DNA of 64,000 nt from Paracoccaceae bacterium. Lineage in GTDB: Bacteria > Pseudomonadota > Alphaproteobacteria > Rhodobacterales > Rhodobacteraceae. The position numbers were made by a program, and so were the translations under genes. The notes under the pieces are model-generated. The model was not told the origin of the DNA and did not search any database. It was given only the letters and a program-made list of their open reading frames with translations. This document shows, one piece after another, positions 21,303-29,785 of this stretch (within the stretch, counting starts at the first letter, position 1; every line of letters starts with the position of its first letter). Where the stretch lies: NCBI GenBank assembly GCA_024742705.1, contig JANSXZ010000015.1, forward strand, positions 22,381 through 86,380, read 5' to 3'.

Positions 21303-23072
21303 ATGATCGTGTTTAACGAGTGGTCCCCGTCCGCCCTTTCCCGGGCGGGCGGGCGGTATCTTTCGAGGGGCCTGCGGCGTCTGGCCCGCGACGACGCGGG
21401 ATCGATGGTGATCTTCGGCGTGTACCTTTTTGTCATGATGCTGATGGTTGCGGGGATCGGTGTGGATCTGATGCGCGCCGAACGCGACCGCGCGAAACTG
21501 CAATACACGCTGGATCGTGCGGTTCTGGCCGCCGCGGACATGGATCAGCCACTGGCACCCGCCGCCGTGGTCGAGGACTACTTTGCCAAAGCCGGCATGT
21601 CGGAATATCTGTCCAGTGTCGATGCGCTGGGCGACCTGACATTTCGCCGTGTGACCGGGCGCGCCTCGTCTTCGCTGGACACCCAGTTCGCGCATATGAC
21701 CGGGCTGAGCACGATGAATGTCGCCGCAGCCAGCGTTGCCGAAGAGAGCATAGATGGCGTCGAGATCACGCTGGTTCTGGACGTATCGGGATCGATGGGC
21801 AGCAACAACCGGATGACAAACCTGCGCGTCGCTGCCAAGGACTTCATCGACGAGATGTACGACAACAGCCTGCCCGAAAAGGTATCGATCACGATCGTGC
21901 CCTACGCCACGCAGGTATCCCTGCCCGAGGAATTCGCATCGCAGCTGAACCTGACCGGCGAACACAATTATTCGCGCTGCGTGAACTTTGGCAGCAACGA
22001 TTTCAACAATACCGAAGTTTCGCTTGTGGACGAAGTGGAACGGACGATGCATTTCGATCCATGGTCGTGGTTCGACGGGCGTTTGGGCGGCGGCACGCCG
22101 CAGTTGGTGTCCAATCCGGTCTGCTCGGCCGATGCCTCGCGCGAGGCGATGATCATGCAGAATGATCGCCAGACGCTGAAGAACTTCATCGACGGGCTGC
22201 AGCCCACCGGCAATACCTCGATCGATCTGGGCATGAAGTGGGCCGCGGCCTTTCTCGATCCATCGACCCGTCCGGCGATCGCCGCGATGGCCGCGCAGGG
22301 TGCGGTGCCCGCCGATTTCGCCGACCGGCCCGCGGCCTATGACAGCGCCAGCACCATCAAGGTGGTTGTTCTGATGACCGACGGCCAGAATACGAGCCAG
22401 TACTTCATTCAGCAAAACCGGCGCGAAGGGCTGACGGATGTGTGGTGGGACAACGACAACGACCGCTATGCCATCTTCGACAACAGCCGGAATGCCTACT
22501 TCATCCCCGAAACCGACAGCTGGATCGACAGCCTCGCCGGTGAGATCACGCTTCTTCCCGCGCCGCCTGACGCCGATCGCGATTGCACCCGTGCGATACG
22601 CAAGCTTCAGCGGCAGCTGGATCGTGCCAACCCGAAGCAGAGCAACATCGACAACGCCGTCGATCGTGTCGAACGCGACTGCGGCGCCGGTGTGGTGCAA
22701 ATAGAAGCCAACGCGACCCAGCTGACCTATGCCGAACTCTGGGCGTTCTCCTCGCTGGCGGCCAACACCGAGAACAACTTCGTGCCCTGGATGCCCAGCT
22801 CGAACCAGGCGTGGAACCAGTGGTACAACGGTGTTTTTTCCAGCGTGAACGGCAACACCAAGGACAGCCGGACGCAACGCATCTGCAACGCTGTCAAAAA
22901 CCAGCAGACGGTTGTTTTCGCCATAGGCTTCGAGGCCCCGGAAAGCGGGCGCTCGGTTCTGCGCGACTGTGCTTCGTCGCCCAGCCATTACTTCGATGCC
23001 AGCGGCCTTGAAATTGCCGATGCGTTTTCCGCGATCGCGTCTTCGATTCGCGCCCTGAGGTTGACACAATGA
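21303..23072 (+). CDS. TadG-like pilus-assembly protein with von Willebrand factor A domain (copy 2)
   Basis: This 589-residue protein has the same plan as its upstream neighbour: N-terminal leader, near-identical hydrophobic helix (MVIFGVYLFVMMLMVAGIGVDLMRAERDR in both), VWA MIDAS motif DVSGSM, the DG-Q strand VVVLMTDGQNTSQY, a longer coiled insert with paired Cys around CTRAIRKLQRQLDRA and RDCGAG, and the same LRLTQ end. The start at 21303 follows AAAGGTG; a longer reading upstream is not protein-like. The stop overlaps the next TadE-like gene by ATGA. The 250 bp before it may hold its own promoter. Confidence 0.86.
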   Translation: MIVFNEWSPSALSRAGGRYLSRGLRRLARDDAGSMVIFGVYLFVMMLMVAGIGVDLMRAERDRAKLQYTLDRAVLAAADMDQPLAPAAVVEDYFAKAGMSEYLSSVDALGDLTFRRVTGRASSSLDTQFAHMTGLSTMNVAAASVAEESIDGVEITLVLDVSGSMGSNNRMTNLRVAAKDFIDEMYDNSLPEKVSITIVPYATQVSLPEEFASQLNLTGEHNYSRCVNFGSNDFNNTEVSLVDEVERTMHFDPWSWFDGRLGGGTPQLVSNPVCSADASREAMIMQNDRQTLKNFIDGLQPTGNTSIDLGMKWAAAFLDPSTRPAIAAMAAQGAVPADFADRPAAYDSASTIKVVVLMTDGQNTSQYFIQQNRREGLTDVWWDNDNDRYAIFDNSRNAYFIPETDSWIDSLAGEITLLPAPPDADRDCTRAIRKLQRQLDRANPKQSNIDNAVDRVERDCGAGVVQIEANATQLTYAELWAFSSLAANTENNFVPWMPSSNQAWNQWYNGVFSSVNGNTKDSRTQRICNAVKNQQTVVFAIGFEAPESGRSVLRDCASSPSHYFDASGLEIADAFSAIASSIRALRLTQ

Positions 23073-23605
23073 TCATCAAACACCTCTCCCGGCTGGCCCG
23101 GTTCCTGCGCAAGGACGACGGCAGCGCAACGGTGGAATTCGCCATCCTTTTCATGCCGATGTTCACCTTCCTGATGTCGTCGGTCGAGGTGGGAATGATC
23201 CACATTCACCACGCCATGCTCGAGCGGGCGGTGGACATGACGGTGCGCGATATCCGTCTGGGCACCGGCAACGCGCCCCAGCATGACGAAATCAAGCGCA
23301 TCATCTGCGACCGCGCCGGTTTCATCGACAATTGCAGCGACAACCTGCGGCTCGAGATGGTGCGGCTGAACCCGCGTGCCTGGGCCGGCATCGAGGCGAC
23401 GCCGGACTGCACCGATCAATCCGAAGACGTGCAGCCGGTGCGCACCTTTGTGAACGGCCAGTCAAATGACCTCATGTTCCTACGTGCCTGTGCCAAGTTC
23501 GATCCGGTGTTTCCGACGCTGGGCATGGGGGAAAACCTGATCAAGGACGGCGCAGGCCAGTTCGCCCTGGTCAGTTCGTCCGCTTTCGTTCAGGAACCGA
23601 GGTAG
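23069..23605 (+). CDS. TadE-like pseudopilin
   Basis: This 178-residue minor pseudopilin has a basic leader (LARFLRKDDGSATVEFAILFMPMFTFL), in which the conserved G-x-x-x-V-E-F motif is the TadE signature: a prepilin-peptidase site just before a hydrophobic helix with Glu at +5. The periplasmic part has paired Cys (IICDRAGFIDNC, later PDCTDQ and LRACAKF). It overlaps the TadG-like gene by 4 bp and precedes a second TadE-like gene by 7 bp, so the three are one transcript with shared function in Flp pilus assembly. Confidence 0.87.
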   Translation: MIIKHLSRLARFLRKDDGSATVEFAILFMPMFTFLMSSVEVGMIHIHHAMLERAVDMTVRDIRLGTGNAPQHDEIKRIICDRAGFIDNCSDNLRLEMVRLNPRAWAGIEATPDCTDQSEDVQPVRTFVNGQSNDLMFLRACAKFDPVFPTLGMGENLIKDGAGQFALVSSSAFVQEPR

Positions 23606-23612
23606 CCGCGCG

Positions 23613-24161
23613 ATGTTTGAACGCCTTCAACATTTGCTGCGGCGGTTGCGCCGCGACGAACGCGGCAGCGTCACGGTTGAATTCGTGATGATCATGCCGC
23701 TTCTGTTCTGGGGCTACGGCGCCAGCTATGTGTTCTTCGATGCCTATCGGCAGGACACGATCAACCTGAAAGCCGCCTATACGGTCGGCGATCTGGTGTC
23801 GCGCGAAACCCAGGCCATCAACGATCAGTATATCGACAGCATGTATCAGCTGACGCGGATTCTGACCCGAACCAATTCGCCCATGTCGATGCGCATCAGC
23901 GTGGTGCGCTGGGATGCCGACGATGAGGAATACACGCTCGACTGGTCGAGCGCGCGCGGCGGCATCGACGCATTGACCGATGCAAACCTGACATCGCTGA
24001 CCGACCGCTTGCCCACAATGCCCGACGAAGAGAGGGTGATTCTCGTGGAAACCTGGAACACCTGGTCGCCCCCCTTCACCGTGGGCATGGAGGTCATGTC
24101 GATCGACAATTTCGTCTTCACGCGCCCCCGTTTCGCACCGCAGGTCGTCTGGGAGAGCTGA
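23613..24161 (+). CDS. TadE-like pseudopilin
   Basis: This 182-residue protein has the same pilin-like start as its neighbour (LRRDERGSVTVEFVMIMPLLFWGYG) with the V-E-F glutamate that positions pseudopilins. The C-terminal region (MRISVVRWDADDEEYTLDWS, and VILVETWNTWSPPFTVG) is a periplasmic beta-rich domain. It is the last gene of the four-gene block and converges on crtC with 9 bp between stops, leaving no room for a separate terminator for either side. Confidence 0.86.
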   Translation: MFERLQHLLRRLRRDERGSVTVEFVMIMPLLFWGYGASYVFFDAYRQDTINLKAAYTVGDLVSRETQAINDQYIDSMYQLTRILTRTNSPMSMRISVVRWDADDEEYTLDWSSARGGIDALTDANLTSLTDRLPTMPDEERVILVETWNTWSPPFTVGMEVMSIDNFVFTRPRFAPQVVWES

Positions 24162-24170
24162 GCCGCCCGG

Positions 24171-25031
24171 TCAACCGGCGCCGTTTTCCTCGGGCCAGCG
24201 CCACCCGCTGCGGCGCGGCACACGCACCGCCAGCATCGGTTTCAGAAGCGGGCTGCGGAAGCGCCGCAAATCAAGCGCCTCGTGCACGCCCACCGTTTCT
24301 TCGCCGTTGATCTGCGTGCGTACCGCCGCGCGGGTGTAGAACGGCGCGTCGAGCATCGGTTTGACCTGATGCGGGCGATAGCCGGGATCGGCGCGGGTGT
24401 CGCGGGCAACGGCCCACAGGCTGCGCCGCATCGGTGTCTTGGGCGGCAATGCCACATGCTGGGCCCGGCCCGCCGCGTCAAAGGCCATGCCGGCGGCCAG
24501 CGTGGTGCCGTCCCGGCGGGTGGCGTCGTAGAAACAGGTGGATCCGCCGCGGGTCGGATACCGGCCCCAGGTCCAGTGGGTGAAATCCTCTTCCAGCGCG
24601 CGGGTGCCGAAGTTGGCATCGAAATAGCCGTGGCCGTCCCAGGTCCAGCCGGGGCGCTGGATGTCCACCTCGATCCGGCTGACCGGTGCGAAAGGCCGCC
24701 AGATATGCGCGCCGTCTGGCGTCAGCGCCAGTTCGACGTTGGTGATCGCTGCGGGGATCACCCGGATCTGGCCGCGCACGCGGCCGATGACCGGCGGCCC
24801 GGACACCTCGTCGATGTCAATGACCAGTTGCCGCCCGTCCCAGCGCATCATCGAAGGCCCGACCTGCAAGCGCGAAGCCGTCTGTCGCAGCGCCTGTTTG
24901 CCCCGGTCGGTCATGGTGAACCGCCCGCCCGGCCCGTAGGTGGCGACGTTGATGCAAACGTGGTTCTGCGGACAGCGGCGGCCCGACCACCGGTACCAGG
25001 GCGAGAAAACCGAGCCGATGAACCCGATCAC
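24171..25031 (-). CDS. crtC: Acyclic carotenoid 1,2-hydratase (hydroxyneurosporene synthase)
   Basis: CrtC hydrates the 1,2 double bond of neurosporene/lycopene ends in the spheroidene and spirilloxanthin routes. From the GTG at 25031 it is 286 residues, near the usual length, and shows FIGSVFSPWYRWSGRR, FTMTDRGKQALRQ, LTPDGAHIWRPFAPVSRIEV, DANFGTRALEEDFTHWTWGRY and FYDATRRDG. However, in-frame sequence upstream of this GTG (ERPNFGIDVGPNGYAWWYVDGLSDD), which overlaps the end of crtD, looks conserved and coding but has no ATG/GTG/TTG nearby, so the true start may be upstream and unusual. It is translated after crtD. Confidence 0.9.
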   Translation of the reverse strand: MIGFIGSVFSPWYRWSGRRCPQNHVCINVATYGPGGRFTMTDRGKQALRQTASRLQVGPSMMRWDGRQLVIDIDEVSGPPVIGRVRGQIRVIPAAITNVELALTPDGAHIWRPFAPVSRIEVDIQRPGWTWDGHGYFDANFGTRALEEDFTHWTWGRYPTRGGSTCFYDATRRDGTTLAAGMAFDAAGRAQHVALPPKTPMRRSLWAVARDTRADPGYRPHQVKPMLDAPFYTRAAVRTQINGEETVGVHEALDLRRFRSPLLKPMLAVRVPRRSGWRWPEENGAG

Positions 25032-25057
25032 CGAAACGGCGCGCGCGCCGTCATCGC

Positions 25058-26620
25058 TCAGACCGTCGACATACCACCATGCATATCCGTTCGGTCCAAC
25101 GTCGATTCCGAAGTTAGGTCGTTCAAGATCGCCACGGCCGCGTGCCTTGCGGAGAGTGTCGCCATCGGCACTCCCGCCCCCGGGTGCGCGCCACCCCCGG
25201 TCAGATAAAGTCCCGGAACCGGTGTTCGTGCAGTCGGGCGCGCGAAGGCCGCCATCAGACCGTGCGGGCTCTGACCGTAGATCGCGCCCTGGCTGCCGGG
25301 AAACAGATGGCTCAGGATTTGCGGGGTGGTAATCGCCCGGACGCTCGGAGTCGGGCTGAAACGCGCCCCGAACCCCTCCATCCTCTGAATGATCGTCTCG
25401 TGCCATATCTGCAACTCCTGCTCGTCGATGCCGTCGCCTTCTCGGGCGGGGGCGTTGGCGATGATTTCGAAACGCTCCAGCGCCGGCGCGGGCTGGGCCT
25501 GCCCCCGATCCTCGGCGCAGAGATAAAGACTGGGCCGGCGGGGGATGCGCCCGGCCGCCAGATCGGTGAATTCGCTGCGCATGTCATCGGCGAAAAACAC
25601 ATTGTGATGGGCCAGTGCCGGGCCCTCGACACGCGCCGCAAAGCTGTACACCCGCGCCGAGTGTGAGCGTGGCGCGCGCAGGGTCTGTGGCGCGACCTGG
25701 CACAGTTCGGACCCCAGCGCCCCGGATGCCAGCGCCCGCGGATCGCCGTTGAACAGGATCGCGTCGGCCGCCAGACGCTGACCGCCCGACAGATGCACCG
25801 CATGGGCGCGCCCGTCGCGCAGTTCGATATGGTCCACATGGGTCTTCAGGCGAAACTCGGCGCCATGTGCTGCGGCCAGTTCGGCCAGTGCACCGGCCAG
25901 TTTGTGCATCCCGCCCTGTACCACCCAAACACCCGATGCCTCGGCCTGCCAGATCAGCGCAAGAAGCGCTGGCGACCGGTAAGGCGATCCGCCGACATAG
26001 GTGGCATAGCGCCCGAACAGTTGCGCCAGCCGCGGGTCGCGGAACTGCCGGCGCAGCATCCCCGCCATCGTCGACAGGGGCGCCATCTTGGGCAGAAGCG
26101 TCGGGTGGCGCATGACATGCCGTGCCAGCGCGCCGGGGGTGGGCGCGGCGGCGCGCATCATCGGGGCATCGAAGGCATCGAACAATTGTGCGCAGCGGCG
26201 GTTGAAGGCGCGGAAATCGGCCTCGGCGCGGGGTCCGGCAAAGCTCCGGATGGCGGCGGCGGAGGCCTCCGGGTCGGCGAACAGATCCAGCGTGCTGCCG
26301 TCGCGCCAGAAATGCCGTGCCAGGATGTCCTGACGGAACAGCCGGACATGATCGTCAAGCCGCGCGCCGGCGCTGGCGAACAGATCGTCAAAGACGTGCC
26401 GCATGGTCAGAACCGTCGGCCCCGCATCCACCGGCCCGGCATCGCTGGGCAGGGTGCGGATCTTGCCGCCGGCATGGGCCTGGCGGTCCAGAACGATCAC
26501 CTGGGTTCCCGCCGCCGCCAGCCGCACCGCGGCGGCAAGCCCGCCAATGCCGGCGCCAACAATCACCACCCGCGGTCGCGGGCGATGCACATGCATTCCG
26601 TTCGGTTTGGCAAAGGTCAT
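25058..26620 (-). CDS. crtD: Methoxyneurosporene dehydrogenase (carotenoid 3,4-desaturase)
   Basis: CrtD is a flavin-dependent desaturase of carotenoid end groups, of the phytoene desaturase family. The 520-residue protein has the N-terminal dinucleotide motif VVIVGAGIGGLAAAVRLAAAG, then the family's GGKIRT and DAGPTVLTM. The C-terminal LYLTGGGAHPGAGVPMATLSARHAAVAI is the FAD-binding carotenoid-dehydrogenase signature. The ATG has AAAGGA upstream. It diverges from crtE, and the 109-bp region between carries two PpsR/CrtJ sites, so oxygen- and light-responsive repression is expected. Confidence 0.95.
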   Translation of the reverse strand: MTFAKPNGMHVHRPRPRVVIVGAGIGGLAAAVRLAAAGTQVIVLDRQAHAGGKIRTLPSDAGPVDAGPTVLTMRHVFDDLFASAGARLDDHVRLFRQDILARHFWRDGSTLDLFADPEASAAAIRSFAGPRAEADFRAFNRRCAQLFDAFDAPMMRAAAPTPGALARHVMRHPTLLPKMAPLSTMAGMLRRQFRDPRLAQLFGRYATYVGGSPYRSPALLALIWQAEASGVWVVQGGMHKLAGALAELAAAHGAEFRLKTHVDHIELRDGRAHAVHLSGGQRLAADAILFNGDPRALASGALGSELCQVAPQTLRAPRSHSARVYSFAARVEGPALAHHNVFFADDMRSEFTDLAAGRIPRRPSLYLCAEDRGQAQPAPALERFEIIANAPAREGDGIDEQELQIWHETIIQRMEGFGARFSPTPSVRAITTPQILSHLFPGSQGAIYGQSPHGLMAAFARPTARTPVPGLYLTGGGAHPGAGVPMATLSARHAAVAILNDLTSESTLDRTDMHGGMSTV

Positions 26621-26665
26621 GACGCTGGTCCTTTCGGAGATGATTGTTGACTCGCCCGGAAAAAG

Positions 26666-26683
26666 TGTCCAGTCTAATTTACA
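26666..26683. promoter_or_regulatory. PpsR/CrtJ binding site 1 between crtD and crtE
   Basis: Exact match to the TGT-N12-ACA palindrome recognised by the aerobic repressor PpsR (CrtJ) of purple bacteria. It lies 6 bp from a second site. Edge-to-edge spacing of a few bp is what cooperative PpsR tetramer binding uses. It should act on both crtDC and crtEF. Confidence 0.85.
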
Positions 26684-26689
26684 GTTTTA

Positions 26690-26707
26690 TGTCGCATCAA
26701 GCTTACA
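26690..26707. promoter_or_regulatory. PpsR/CrtJ binding site 2 between crtD and crtE
   Basis: A second exact TGT-N12-ACA palindrome, 6 bp after the first and 22 bp before the crtE start codon. Together they form the tandem arrangement typical of photosynthesis promoters in this group. Confidence 0.85.
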
Positions 26708-26729
26708 AGTTTTGAGGAGGCGCGTCCAA

Positions 26730-27605
26730 ATGCCACTGAAGACCCGGGTCGAAGCCGCCATTGCGCGGGCCATCGCCATCGGCCAGGCGCGCCATGCGCC
26801 GCCGCGCCTCGCTGCGGCGCTGGATTACGCGACGGCGCCGGGCGGCGCGCGAATCCGTCCCACCATCCTGATGTCGGTCGCCATGGCCTGCGGCGATGAC
26901 CGTCCGGTGCTGGCCGATACCGCCGCCGCCGCGCTGGAGCTGATCCACTGCGCATCCCTTGTGCATGACGACATGCCGTGTTTCGACAATGCCGACATGC
27001 GGCGCGGCAAGCCTTCTGTGCATCGTGCCTATTCCGAACCGCTGGCCCTGTTGACCGGCGACAGCCTGATCGTGCTGGCCTTCGAAATCCTCGCGCGGGT
27101 TTCGCCCGAGGATCCGGCGCGCGTGGCACAGTTGATCCTGACGCTGAGCCAGCAGACCGGGATGCCCGGTGGCATCTGCGCCGGGCAGGGATGGGAAAGC
27201 GAGGAGACGGTCGATCTGTCGGCCTATCACCGTGCGAAGACCGGGGCGTTGTTTATCGCGGCGACGCAGATGGGCGCCGTGGCCGCCGGGCAAGAGGCCG
27301 AACCCTGGGAAGAACTGGGCGCGCGCATCGGTGAGGCGTTTCAGGTGGCTGACGATCTGCGCGATGCGCTCTACGATGCCGAAACGCTGGGCAAGCCGGC
27401 CGGTCAGGACGATCTGCACGGGCGGCCCAACGCGGTGACGCAGTTGGGCGTTCAGGGCGCGATCCGTCGGCTCAAGGATATTCTGGGCGGTGCCATCGCA
27501 TCGATTCCCAGCTGTCCGGGCGAGGCGGCGCTGGCCCATATGGTGCGGATGCAGGCCGAGCGGCTGACGCCGGTCGCGCCCGCGATGAAGCAAAAGAGCC
27601 TCTGA
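26730..27605 (+). CDS. crtE: Geranylgeranyl diphosphate synthase
   Basis: CrtE condenses isopentenyl diphosphate to geranylgeranyl diphosphate, the common precursor of carotenoids and the bacteriochlorophyll tail. The 291-residue protein has the first Asp-rich motif as SLVHDDMPCFDNAD, with the following RRGKPSVH, and the second as FQVADDLRDALYD. The ATG at 26730 sits 10 bp after TTTTGAGGAGG. crtF begins right after the crtE stop. Expression should follow the two PpsR sites upstream. Confidence 0.95.
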   Translation: MPLKTRVEAAIARAIAIGQARHAPPRLAAALDYATAPGGARIRPTILMSVAMACGDDRPVLADTAAAALELIHCASLVHDDMPCFDNADMRRGKPSVHRAYSEPLALLTGDSLIVLAFEILARVSPEDPARVAQLILTLSQQTGMPGGICAGQGWESEETVDLSAYHRAKTGALFIAATQMGAVAAGQEAEPWEELGARIGEAFQVADDLRDALYDAETLGKPAGQDDLHGRPNAVTQLGVQGAIRRLKDILGGAIASIPSCPGEAALAHMVRMQAERLTPVAPAMKQKSL

Positions 27606-27606
27606 C

Positions 27607-28740
27607 ATGCTGGACGACGCGCCGGCGTGGCGGGGCGGATGGCTGAACCGGCTTGTGGCGCGGCCGGGGTTTCAGAACTGGGCGAGTCATTTTCCGCTGA
27701 CACGCGCGCGGGCGCGGCGTGACGGTGCCGAACTGTTCGATCTGGTGCAGGGCTTCGTGCAGTCCCAGGCATTGATGGCGCTGGTCGAACTGGATGTGTT
27801 CCGGCGTCTCAGGGCGGGTCCGCAGACCGCTGGCGCGCTGGGCCATGCGGTGGATGTTCCCGAAGACCGGATGCGCATCCTGCTTCAGGCCGGCGCCGCG
27901 ATGCGGCTGCTGAAGTTGCGGCGCGGCCGCTATGCGCTGGCCCGGCAGGGCGCGGCGTTGATGGGCGTGCCCGGACTGGCCGCGATGATCCGGCATCACC
28001 GGGCGTTCTATCGCGACCTCGAGGATCCGGTGGCCTTGCTGCGCGGCCCCGAAACCACGGAATTGTCGGGGTTTTGGCCCTATGTCTTCGGTGCGAGGGG
28101 AACTGTGCCCGAAGATGTGGCGCGCACCTATTCGGACCTCATGGCCCAGAGCCAGGGTCTGGTCGCGCAGGACACGCTGCGCGCCGTCAACCTGGGCGAT
28201 GTGTCAACCTTGCTTGACATCGGTGGTGGGACGGGCGCGTTTCTGGAATCGGTCGGCGGGGCCTACCCGCGTCTCGGGATGCAGCTTTTCGACCTGCCCC
28301 AGGTCGCGCCCGACGCTCGCGAGCGGTTCGCGCGTGCCGGGATGGCCGACCGTGTGGAGATTTTCTCGGGCTCGTTCCGCGACGATCCCCTGCCGGAGGG
28401 CGCCGACGCGATTTCGCTGATTCGTGTGCTCTACGATCATTCGGATGATACGGTGCGCGACCTTATGGCCCTTGTTTACAAAGCGCTTCCGCCAGGTGGC
28501 CGGCTTATCGTGTCAGAGCCGATGGCCGGTGGCGCGCGCCCGGACCGGGCCGGCGACATCTATTTCGCATTCTACACGATGGCGATGCAGACCGGGCGCG
28601 CACGCTCGGCCGCGGAGATCGCCGCATTGTGCGCGGATGCCGGGTTTGACCGGATTGTGGCCCGCAAACCGGCGCGATCCTTTGTGACCCAAACGTTGAC
28701 GGCCAGAAAACCGGAGGCGAGCGCGCCAAAAAGTGTCTAA
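27607..28740 (+). CDS. crtF: Demethylspheroidene O-methyltransferase
   Basis: CrtF is an S-adenosylmethionine-dependent methyltransferase that methylates the 1-hydroxy group of hydroxyneurosporene/demethylspheroidene. The 377-residue protein has an N-terminal dimerisation domain, the SAM motif [35 protein letters not shown], and the C-terminal [13 protein letters not shown] segment of class I O-methyltransferases. It starts 2 bp after crtE. Its stop codon lies inside a PpsR site that belongs to the bchC promoter, so its 3' end and the next promoter overlap. Confidence 0.93.
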   Translation: MLDDAPAWRGGWLNRLVARPGFQNWASHFPLTRARARRDGAELFDLVQGFVQSQALMALVELDVFRRLRAGPQTAGALGHAVDVPEDRMRILLQAGAAMRLLKLRRGRYALARQGAALMGVPGLAAMIRHHRAFYRDLEDPVALLRGPETTELSGFWPYVFGARGTVPEDVARTYSDLMAQSQGLVAQDTLRAVNLGDVSTLLDIGGGTGAFLESVGGAYPRLGMQLFDLPQVAPDARERFARAGMADRVEIFSGSFRDDPLPEGADAISLIRVLYDHSDDTVRDLMALVYKALPPGGRLIVSEPMAGGARPDRAGDIYFAFYTMAMQTGRARSAAEIAALCADAGFDRIVARKPARSFVTQTLTARKPEASAPKSV

Positions 28741-28751
28741 AGTAATTGACA
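28734..28751. promoter_or_regulatory. PpsR/CrtJ site 1 of the bchC promoter, overlapping the crtF stop
   Basis: Exact TGT-N12-ACA. The crtF stop codon TAA lies within the spacer. The right half contains TTGACA (28746-28751), a perfect -35 element, so bound PpsR would cover the -35. Confidence 0.87.
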
Positions 28752-28773
28752 CTTTGTGTTGTCAGATTAGACT
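28746..28773 (+). promoter_or_regulatory. Likely bchC sigma-70 promoter (-35 TTGACA, -10 TAGACT)
   Basis: TTGACA and TAGACT are separated by 16 bp and positioned inside the two PpsR palindromes, about 70 bp before the bchC start codon. It should read bchCXYZ and continue into puf. The -10 is only a partial match, so its exact placement is inferred. Confidence 0.65.
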
Positions 28774-28777
28774 GACA
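28760..28777. promoter_or_regulatory. PpsR/CrtJ site 2 of the bchC promoter
   Basis: A second exact TGT-N12-ACA, 8 bp after the first, the classic cooperative spacing. TAGACT at 28768-28773 is a plausible -10 lying inside this palindrome, 16 bp after TTGACA. The pair therefore straddles both promoter elements. Confidence 0.86.
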
Positions 28778-28843
28778 GTGCGAGGAGACAACGAAACCGA
28801 GTCTCTGGCGCACGTCGAAGCCGGTGAAATGAGGGGGGCTGGT

Positions 28844-29785
28844 ATGGAAACCAAGGTGGTGCTGTTGAACGGCCCGCGCGATCTGAGCGTCGAGACGCTC
28901 GCGCTGGTGGAGCCGGGCGAAACCGACATCGTGATCGAGATCACCCATTCGGGCATCTCGACGGGTACGGAAAAACTCTTTTGGTCCGGGCAGATGCCCC
29001 CGTTTCCAGGCATGGGCTACCCGCTTGTGCCGGGCTACGAGGCCGCCGGCGAGGTGGTCGAGGCCGGGGCGCTGTCGGGGTTCCGGCCGGGCGACCGGGT
29101 CTTCGTGCCGGGCGCGAATTGCTACGACGGGGCGTTTGGCCTGTTCGGCGGCGCCGCGCAGCGGCTGGTCAGCTCGGCCGACCGCGTCACGCGGATCGAT
29201 TCGGCGCTGGGTGCCGAAGGTGCGCTGCTGGCGCTGGCCGCCACCGCCCGCCACGCGATGGCGGGAATGGACAAGGCGATGCCCGACCTGATCGTCGGCC
29301 ACGGGGTTCTGGGCCGGTTGCTGGCTCGCCTGACCATCGCCGCCGGTGCGCCGGCGCCCACGGTCTGGGAGGTCGATCCGGCCCGCCGGAGCGGCGCGAC
29401 CGGGTACCAGGTGATCGCGCCCGAGGATGACGCCCGCCGCGACTACCGGGCGATCTACGACGCTTCGGGCAACGGCGCGCTGCTGAACGATCTGGTCGGA
29501 CGCATCGCGCGCGGCGGCGAAATCGTTCTGGCGGGCTTCTACACCGAGGCGCTCAGCTTTGCGTTTCCGCCGGCCTTCATGAAGGAGGCGCGGTTCCGCG
29601 TCGCTGCCGAATGGCAGCGCGACGATCTGATGGCAACACGCGCGCTGGTGGAATGTGGCGCGCTCAGCCTGTCGGGGCTGATCACGCATCAGGCCCGCGC
29701 CGACGATGCGCCGACGGCCTATGAAACCGCCTTTGGCGATCCGGCCTGTCTCAAGATGATACTCAACTGGAAGGACGCAGCGTGA
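28844..29785 (+). CDS. bchC: Bacteriochlorophyllide 3-hydroxyethyl dehydrogenase
   Basis: BchC oxidises the 3-hydroxyethyl group of the bacteriochlorophyllide macrocycle to acetyl. From the ATG at 28844 the product is 313 residues, the usual size; an upstream in-frame reading lacks family sequence. It has [47 protein letters not shown] (the GroES-like part) and a Rossmann segment [15 protein letters not shown]. Its stop overlaps the GTG start of bchX (GTGA), so reduction and oxidation steps are coupled. Confidence 0.95.
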   Translation: METKVVLLNGPRDLSVETLALVEPGETDIVIEITHSGISTGTEKLFWSGQMPPFPGMGYPLVPGYEAAGEVVEAGALSGFRPGDRVFVPGANCYDGAFGLFGGAAQRLVSSADRVTRIDSALGAEGALLALAATARHAMAGMDKAMPDLIVGHGVLGRLLARLTIAAGAPAPTVWEVDPARRSGATGYQVIAPEDDARRDYRAIYDASGNGALLNDLVGRIARGGEIVLAGFYTEALSFAFPPAFMKEARFRVAAEWQRDDLMATRALVECGALSLSGLITHQARADDAPTAYETAFGDPACLKMILNWKDAA

